Made by a program: the position numbers and the translations under genes. Source: Collinsella sp. TF05-9AC (GTDB lineage Bacteria > Actinomycetota > Coriobacteriia > Coriobacteriales > Coriobacteriaceae). Taken from it: 64,000 bases of DNA. This document shows positions 59,547 through 64,000 of the stretch, piece by piece. The notes under the pieces were generated by a model. It saw nothing but the letters and a program-made list of their open reading frames with translations. It had not been told where the DNA came from and ran no database searches. The number at the start of each line of letters is the position of its first letter. Within the stretch, counting starts at the first letter, position 1. The stretch covers positions 1 to 64,000 of the forward strand of contig NZ_QSSH01000006.1 in NCBI RefSeq assembly GCF_003438495.1, written 5' to 3'.

Positions 59547-60659
59547 TTACGCCGGCTTGAGCCCAAAGCACGCTCGGAGCGTATTCAGCAGAGCATCTTG
59601 CCTCTTTCGACGAGCCTCTACACGATTCTGATATCGTTTACCCATACGCTGGTGGATGCGCCATGCGAGCGCTTCCATCGCTTCCATGTCGCAGAGCATC
59701 TCGTTGTTGACCGTCGCGACCTCGATTCCCATGGACGCCAAACCCGTATTGCGTTTTTCATCGTGAATGCGCCCGCCGCGAGACGAATGGCCCTGCTCAC
59801 CGTTGTATTCCAGGTCAAACCGAGCTGCTTCCTGATAGGCATCGCAAACCGCATACGGCATCCCCGAGATCGCCTGCGCACGGTCGTTGAACTCGATCTT
59901 GTGGTCGGTCTTAAAGGGACCGCAGGCAAATCCGCCATAAGAAAACGGAAGCGAAAACATGGCAAGCATGATGCATTCCATGGGTGAGCGCAGGTTTTCC
60001 GACAGAAAGGGGCACAGCCGCCGCAGCTGCTTGGCCGCGCTCCCCTTGCATGCCGCAAGGTAATCTGCCAGGCGATCGGGCGTCAGCACTGGCTCGACCT
60101 CAAAGTAGCCCACATCTGACGGCTGGTCCTTATCCTTTGCAAGCCTGTTCACGGTAGGCGAGCTGTAAGGGGGCAGATACTGCCCGCGATCGCTCAGCGA
60201 AATCTTGGAGCACAGCTCCTGGGCCAGGGCAAATGCCTGGATACAGCCGACTTCGCGCGCAACGGCGGCACAGAGGGCCTCGGGAGACAAGTTGTACACT
60301 CCCGGCTCCACCTCCAAAATCGAGGCGTCCGGCAGGTCTGTAGAACAAACGGACCAGCTTGCACCAGGCATGCGGCGACGCTGCTTCGCCGACCCCACCA
60401 GCAGGCACAAGTCTTCTTGGACCTCGCCACTCACGGCCCCGATCCGCACCAAATCGGGAAGATAGATGTCCTCGGCCGAGGGCGACGATGCGTGCAGCAC
60501 ACGGCGCTCTTCATCGGGATCGAGGTCCCTCCAGCTGATGTAACCCATTTGTCGGCGCTCGGCGCGCATCATGCGCAGCGCCGAGGTGCCGGTCAGGATT
60601 ACGGAGGAAGCCAGTTGCTCGCTTGTCGGCTCGATGCGCCGCGCTATCTTCACTGCCAC
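59547..60659 (-). CDS. Protein of unknown function with possible nuclease-like C-terminus
   Basis: Protein of about 370 residues. The C-terminal 110 residues, with RFDLEYNGEQGHSSRGGRIHDEKRNTGLASMGIEVATVNNEMLCD, have the Asp-Glu...His-rich pattern and helix order of short DUF559/Vsr-like endonuclease folds. The N-terminal 250 residues resemble nothing I can name but contain a helical stretch with a possible DNA-binding role (SPEALCAAVAREVGCIQAFALAQELCSKI). The chosen GTG follows AGGGGG. It is 11 bases after comF in the same direction, so probably in one transcript. Function unknown. Confidence 0.65.
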   Translation of the reverse strand: MAVKIARRIEPTSEQLASSVILTGTSALRMMRAERRQMGYISWRDLDPDEERRVLHASSPSAEDIYLPDLVRIGAVSGEVQEDLCLLVGSAKQRRRMPGASWSVCSTDLPDASILEVEPGVYNLSPEALCAAVAREVGCIQAFALAQELCSKISLSDRGQYLPPYSSPTVNRLAKDKDQPSDVGYFEVEPVLTPDRLADYLAACKGSAAKQLRRLCPFLSENLRSPMECIMLAMFSLPFSYGGFACGPFKTDHKIEFNDRAQAISGMPYAVCDAYQEAARFDLEYNGEQGHSSRGGRIHDEKRNTGLASMGIEVATVNNEMLCDMEAMEALAWRIHQRMGKRYQNRVEARRKRQDALLNTLRACFGLKPA

Positions 60660-60670
60660 AAAGCCACCCC

Positions 60671-61477
60671 CTACCAAACGCGTGCGATAGCGAGGCCATC
60701 GACTGCTGCGGCGCCGGCACGCTTGAGCTCCGCCGAGGCCGCTGCCATAGTCGCGCCCGTGGTAATGACATCATCGATGAGCAGCAGACGGCAGGCACGC
60801 ACATCCTCGACCGTCTCGTACATGCCCCGGGCACGTTCCCGGCGCTCGACGCGACCGAGCTCGCGCTGGTCACCATGACCGTATTTGACCAGGGCGTCCA
60901 GCAACGGCACGCCCGAAAGATCGCAAAACGAGCGCGCGATTGCTTCCATATGGTCGAATCCACGCCGCCGAAACGCTGCCGCAGTCGCGGGCACAAATAC
61001 CACCGCGTCGGCGCCGGACAGCACACCGCCGTAGCGATCGGGGGCTGCCACCTGGGCATGTAAGACGGTGTCGTAGAGTAGCTCCGCCAGATACGGCGCC
61101 AGGCGTCGCTCGCCTGCGTCTTTGTACGCTTTAATGATCCGCGGCAGCGGATGCGTGTAAACGGCACATGCCAGGCACCGGTCGAGAGCTTCGGCCATCG
61201 CCGAGGACGTACCCTCGACCGAGCACTCGGTGCACAGCAAGTCTCCAAACGGGGCACCGCATCGAGTGCAGCTATGCCGCGGGTCGATGAGTGCAAGCGC
61301 CGCCAAGCAGTCTTGGCAAATAAGCGCGCCGGAGCGCTCGCAGCCGGCGCATCGCGTGGGCGACAACGCCTCAAGCCCCTCGTGCGCCGCCTGCTCGGCA
61401 AACGGTAGTAATTCGTCCGCAAACGGTAGGATGCCGGCACCTTGCAGGCATCCCAACACATTCAAATGTCTCTTCAC
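60671..61477 (-). CDS. comF: ComF-family phosphoribosyltransferase-like protein
   Basis: Protein of 268 residues. A double zinc-finger-like region at 40-90 (CAGCERSGALICQDC, then CTRCGAPFGDLLCTEC) is followed by a phosphoribosyltransferase-like domain with RLLLIDDVITTGATMAAAS near the end. ComF proteins take part in DNA uptake and repair in naturally transformable bacteria. The start is GTG; its GGGAGGG site lies in the arm of a hairpin. It follows ricT after about 100 bases. Confidence 0.9.
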   Translation of the reverse strand: MKRHLNVLGCLQGAGILPFADELLPFAEQAAHEGLEALSPTRCAGCERSGALICQDCLAALALIDPRHSCTRCGAPFGDLLCTECSVEGTSSAMAEALDRCLACAVYTHPLPRIIKAYKDAGERRLAPYLAELLYDTVLHAQVAAPDRYGGVLSGADAVVFVPATAAAFRRRGFDHMEAIARSFCDLSGVPLLDALVKYGHGDQRELGRVERRERARGMYETVEDVRACRLLLIDDVITTGATMAAASAELKRAGAAAVDGLAIARVW

Positions 61478-61481
61478 GACA

Positions 61482-61515
61482 CAACCCTCCCTACGCTCGG
61501 TCGCAGGGAGGGTTG
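61482..61515. promoter_or_regulatory. Hairpin covering the comF ribosome binding site
   Basis: CAACCCTCCCT and AGGGAGGGTTG form an 11-base stem. On the minus strand the 3' arm contains the only Shine-Dalgarno sequence of comF. It could also act as a terminator after ricT, although no T run follows. Confidence 0.5.
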
Positions 61516-61579
61516 TTGATTCAGCGCCATGGTACCCCGACGCGTTTGGGGTCAGGCAGGTTAAATCCGTTTGCGGGCG

Positions 61580-63280
61580 CTATTCGCCGGTGGGCGGTTG
61601 CGGTGCGGACGAGTTTTGGGTCGAGCCCTCGCCACCGTCCTGGCGCGGTTTGCGGGAACGACGACGGCGACGGCGCTTCTGGCCCTGGTCGGCCGAACCC
61701 TCGCCACCACGATCTTCGCGCGACTCGCGTTCGTCGCGAGCAGCGACGCGTGCGGCCTTGGCTGCCGCCCCTCCGCCATCTCCGGGGCGACGGCGCGTGA
61801 CCTTGACCTCGCCATCCGAGACCTGATCGGCCACAGAGGGCACCGAAGGCTTTTGCTGCGTGCCCGAGGAATGGCGACGGCGCGGACGCGGGACGCGCTC
61901 GTCATCGTTGCGCTGCTTGCCACCCTTGTCGGCAGGCGTATCAGAACCCGAACCACCCTTGGGGGCGGCACCGGCTTCGCGAGCGGCTGCGGCGCGGAAG
62001 GCGTCCTCGCGCTCCTCGCTCGACAAATGGCGGCGGCGACGGCGCGTGGGATTCATACCACCGCCGCGATTCTGCTGCTGGGGCTGCTGAGCCTCGCGCT
62101 CGCGGGAGGAATTCTTGCCTGCGGGAGCGGCCTCGCCGGCGTCGCTCGAACCCGAGCGCTTGCGGCGGCGACGTCCACCGGCAGCCTCCTCGGCCTCGGG
62201 TGCCTCGGCCTTGCCGCGACCCTTACCGCGGCCGCGACCCTCGCCTTGGCTCTGACCGGCACGGGTATCGGCGTCCGCATCGCGGCGACGGCGCTTGGGC
62301 ATCGTCGTCCCCGCCAGACGGTCGGCGCTCGACAGGCCATCGCCCACGTCGACGCCGTTCTCGCGGTCGAGCTCCATAAGCGCCAAGCGCATCTCGGGCG
62401 ACTCGATACGCTCGAGCACATCGCGCGTCACGCAGTCGGGACGGCAGTTGCAGCCCTGCTCGGCGGCCTTCTTTTTGCAGCCCTCAGAGCAGGTCATGTC
62501 GGCCAGGTTGACCTTAAAGACTTTGCCGTTCTCCAGGCGCAACACCAGCTGCTCACGCGGCGTGTCATATTCCTGGATGCGCGCCTTGCCAAGCGGCGTA
62601 TCGATAAGCGTCTTCTTTTTGGGCGCGCGGCTCTTAAAGTCCTTGTACGCCTCGAACTCGTAGCGCAGGCAGCACATCAGGCGGCCGCAGACGCCGCTGA
62701 TCTTGGACGAGTTGAGCGGCAGGTCCTGCTCTTTTGCCATGCGGATCGAAACCGGCTCAAACTGTCCGCCAAAGCGCGTGCAGCAGAGCTCCTGACCGCA
62801 CTGGGCATAGCCACCCACCAGGCGGGTCTCGTCACGCACGCCGATCTGGCGCATGTCGACGCGAATGTGCAGCGTCGAGGACAGGTCCTTGACGAGCTGA
62901 CGGAAATCGACGCGCTCCTCGGCGGCAAAGTAGAACACAGCCTTCTCGCCGCCGAACAGGTACTCGACGCCGACCGGCTTCATCTCGAGGTCGAGCTCCT
63001 TGACCAGGCGGCGGAAGTCGACCATGGCCTCGTCGCCCTGGATGGCCAGGTCGTCGGCAAGCTGCAGGTCGATGTCGCTCGCCACGCGCAACACGGGCTT
63101 GAGCGGCTGACCGATTTCGTCGAGTGGCACCTCGAAGGGGTCGGCCGTGACCAGGCCGATCTCGGTTCCGCGCTCGGTGGAGCAGATGGCATAATCGGCC
63201 TCGAGGATATCCAGATCCTGTGGGTCGAACCACAGGTCGCGCGAGGCGTAGGTAAACTTAACGGGTACGACTAACGGCAT
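61580..63280 (-). CDS. ricT: RicT/YaaT (PSP1-domain) protein with a long disordered tail
   Basis: Protein of 566 residues. The first 290 are the PSP1/RicT core: FGGEKAVFYFAAEERVDFRQLVKDLSSTLHIRVDMRQIGVRDE, then a Cys set (GGYAQCGQELCC, ISGVCGRLMCCLRYE, and CSEGCKK...GCNCRPDC) which in RicT helps hold iron-sulfur clusters. In Bacillus, RicT works with RicA and RicF in controlling RNase Y and mRNA maturation. The last 270 residues are an Arg/Gly/Glu-rich, low-complexity tail absent from the classical protein. It overlaps holB by ten bases. Confidence 0.9.
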   Translation of the reverse strand: MPLVVPVKFTYASRDLWFDPQDLDILEADYAICSTERGTEIGLVTADPFEVPLDEIGQPLKPVLRVASDIDLQLADDLAIQGDEAMVDFRRLVKELDLEMKPVGVEYLFGGEKAVFYFAAEERVDFRQLVKDLSSTLHIRVDMRQIGVRDETRLVGGYAQCGQELCCTRFGGQFEPVSIRMAKEQDLPLNSSKISGVCGRLMCCLRYEFEAYKDFKSRAPKKKTLIDTPLGKARIQEYDTPREQLVLRLENGKVFKVNLADMTCSEGCKKKAAEQGCNCRPDCVTRDVLERIESPEMRLALMELDRENGVDVGDGLSSADRLAGTTMPKRRRRDADADTRAGQSQGEGRGRGKGRGKAEAPEAEEAAGGRRRRKRSGSSDAGEAAPAGKNSSREREAQQPQQQNRGGGMNPTRRRRRHLSSEEREDAFRAAAAREAGAAPKGGSGSDTPADKGGKQRNDDERVPRPRRRHSSGTQQKPSVPSVADQVSDGEVKVTRRRPGDGGGAAAKAARVAARDERESREDRGGEGSADQGQKRRRRRRSRKPRQDGGEGSTQNSSAPQPPTGE

Positions 63281-64000
63281 TTCAGTGCCTTCCTGATATC
63301 GAACAGCATGACCTCGATGGCCAGCTGGGGAGTAACGTTTCTGGCGATGTTGCGCTCAGCGGTGGCAACCGCCTCGAGCGCCCGGGTGGCACCCGCAACA
63401 TTCGTCGCCGCGGCAAGCCGCCCGATCGTGTCGCGCACGTCCTCGCTCACAACGTCTGCCGCCCCATCCTGTAGCGTCAGCAGCACGTCGCGCATGAGCG
63501 TCCGCGCGCTCGCCAGCGCTTCCATGATACCCGAACGCTCGCGCGCGTTGAGTTCGCGCTTGTTGCGGTCCTCAAGCTGCTTCAATGCTCCACGCGACAG
63601 GTAGTCGGCATTTTGCTCGAGCACCTTTTCCTGCGTGGACTTGACCTCGGCGAGCGGCGCCTTGACGGCGACGATGAGCGACTTGGCGCGACTGAGCACA
63701 TCGGCCTCGTCGGCGGCGATGAGCGAGTCGATGGCACGGACCATCTGGCGACGGGCGTCCTGACGCTCGGCGCTCTTGAGGAACTCGATACCACGCGTGG
63801 GGCTTCCCGCCACAGCGACGGCCATACGGCAGCGCGCGGGATCCTGGCCGGTGGCGCGGCTCACGGCCTGCGCGGCCACAGTGGGCGACACCAGCCGAAA
63901 CGGTACGCACTGGCAGCGGCTCACGATGGTGGGCAGCATCACGTCGGCCGAGGTGCCCAACAGGATGAACATGACGCCCTCGGGCGGCTCCTCGAGCGTT
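63271..64000 (-). CDS. holB: DNA polymerase III subunit delta' (C-terminal part, cut by window edge)
   Basis: The visible 242 residues start in TLEEPPEGVMFILLGTSADVMLPTIVSRCQCVPFRLV, the sensor-1/SRC region of the clamp-loader AAA+ fold, and run to the end of the protein. The N-terminal nucleotide-binding part lies beyond position 64000. The delta' subunit helps load the sliding clamp. The holB-ricT order is common in Gram-positive bacteria. The stop codon overlaps the ricT start. Confidence 0.9.
   Translation of the reverse strand, partial: TLEEPPEGVMFILLGTSADVMLPTIVSRCQCVPFRLVSPTVAAQAVSRATGQDPARCRMAVAVAGSPTRGIEFLKSAERQDARRQMVRAIDSLIAADEADVLSRAKSLIVAVKAPLAEVKSTQEKVLEQNADYLSRGALKQLEDRNKRELNARERSGIMEALASARTLMRDVLLTLQDGAADVVSEDVRDTIGRLAAATNVAGATRALEAVATAERNIARNVTPQLAIEVMLFDIRKALKCR

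Overview
The window looks like chromosome of a high-GC Gram-positive gut anaerobe of the class Coriobacteriia, most likely Collinsella. The grounds are the gene content (phosphotransferase sugar uptake, tagatose-6-phosphate pathway, class II GalT, flavodiiron protein, RicT/HolB cluster), the strong G/C third-position bias and the style of the ribosome binding sites. The assignment comes from recognising families, not from a database match.

Layout. 1-4.6 kb: end of an unknown gene, a BceAB-type ABC transporter, and a Nudix hydrolase fused to a Vsr-type mismatch endonuclease. 4.8-10.1 kb: AraC regulator, HAD phosphatase, class II tagatose/fructose-bisphosphate aldolase with a divergent DeoR regulator, and a flavodiiron protein. 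10.2-17.8 kb: LacI regulator divergent from galK-galT, then a leftward tagatose-6-phosphate operon (lacA, lacB, lacX-like, lacC). 18-34.5 kb: an unknown membrane protein, one lactose-type PTS IIA, and three paralogous modules, each made of a LacI regulator divergent from a fused PTS EIICB and a 6-phospho-beta-glycosidase. Each module ends in an array of palindromic repeats. 34.6-39.6 kb: a Schlafen/AlbA-type regulator, DeoR regulator, galM, an orphan PTS IIB that lacks its active-site His, and tRNA-Thr(CGT). 39.8-50.6 kb: an unknown gene, a YhcH-family protein, a second lacC/lacX pair beside a nagA remnant, a flavodoxin-like protein, nagA, agaS, a GntR regulator and a mannose-family PTS (IIA, YajC, IIB, IIC, IID). 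51-64 kb: mostly housekeeping genes (isocitrate dehydrogenase, 3-hydroxyisobutyrate-dehydrogenase-like protein with a Cys/His tail, DegV, ribosome hibernation factor, solute-binding lipoprotein, ComF, RicT, and HolB cut by the right edge).

How it fits together. The core is a galactoside and amino-sugar island. Lactose-like disaccharides enter through the EIICB proteins, are cut by LacG-like enzymes, and the galactose-6-phosphate passes through LacAB, LacC and the class II aldolase. Free galactose uses GalM, GalK and GalT; no galE is seen here. N-acetylgalactosamine would enter through the mannose-family PTS, be deacetylated by NagA, be converted by AgaS to tagatose-6-phosphate, and join the same pathway through the second LacC.

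Two layers of control can be read from the DNA. Local LacI operators differ by module (TGAGYACGTTAACA, TGGCAACGTTAACA, TGACAACGTTGTCA). A shared element, two 9-bp direct repeats close to ACCGTTTAC separated by 12 bp, occurs seven times in six promoter regions of these sugar operons. Its geometry matches LytTR-type response-regulator sites, although no LytTR protein is encoded in the window.
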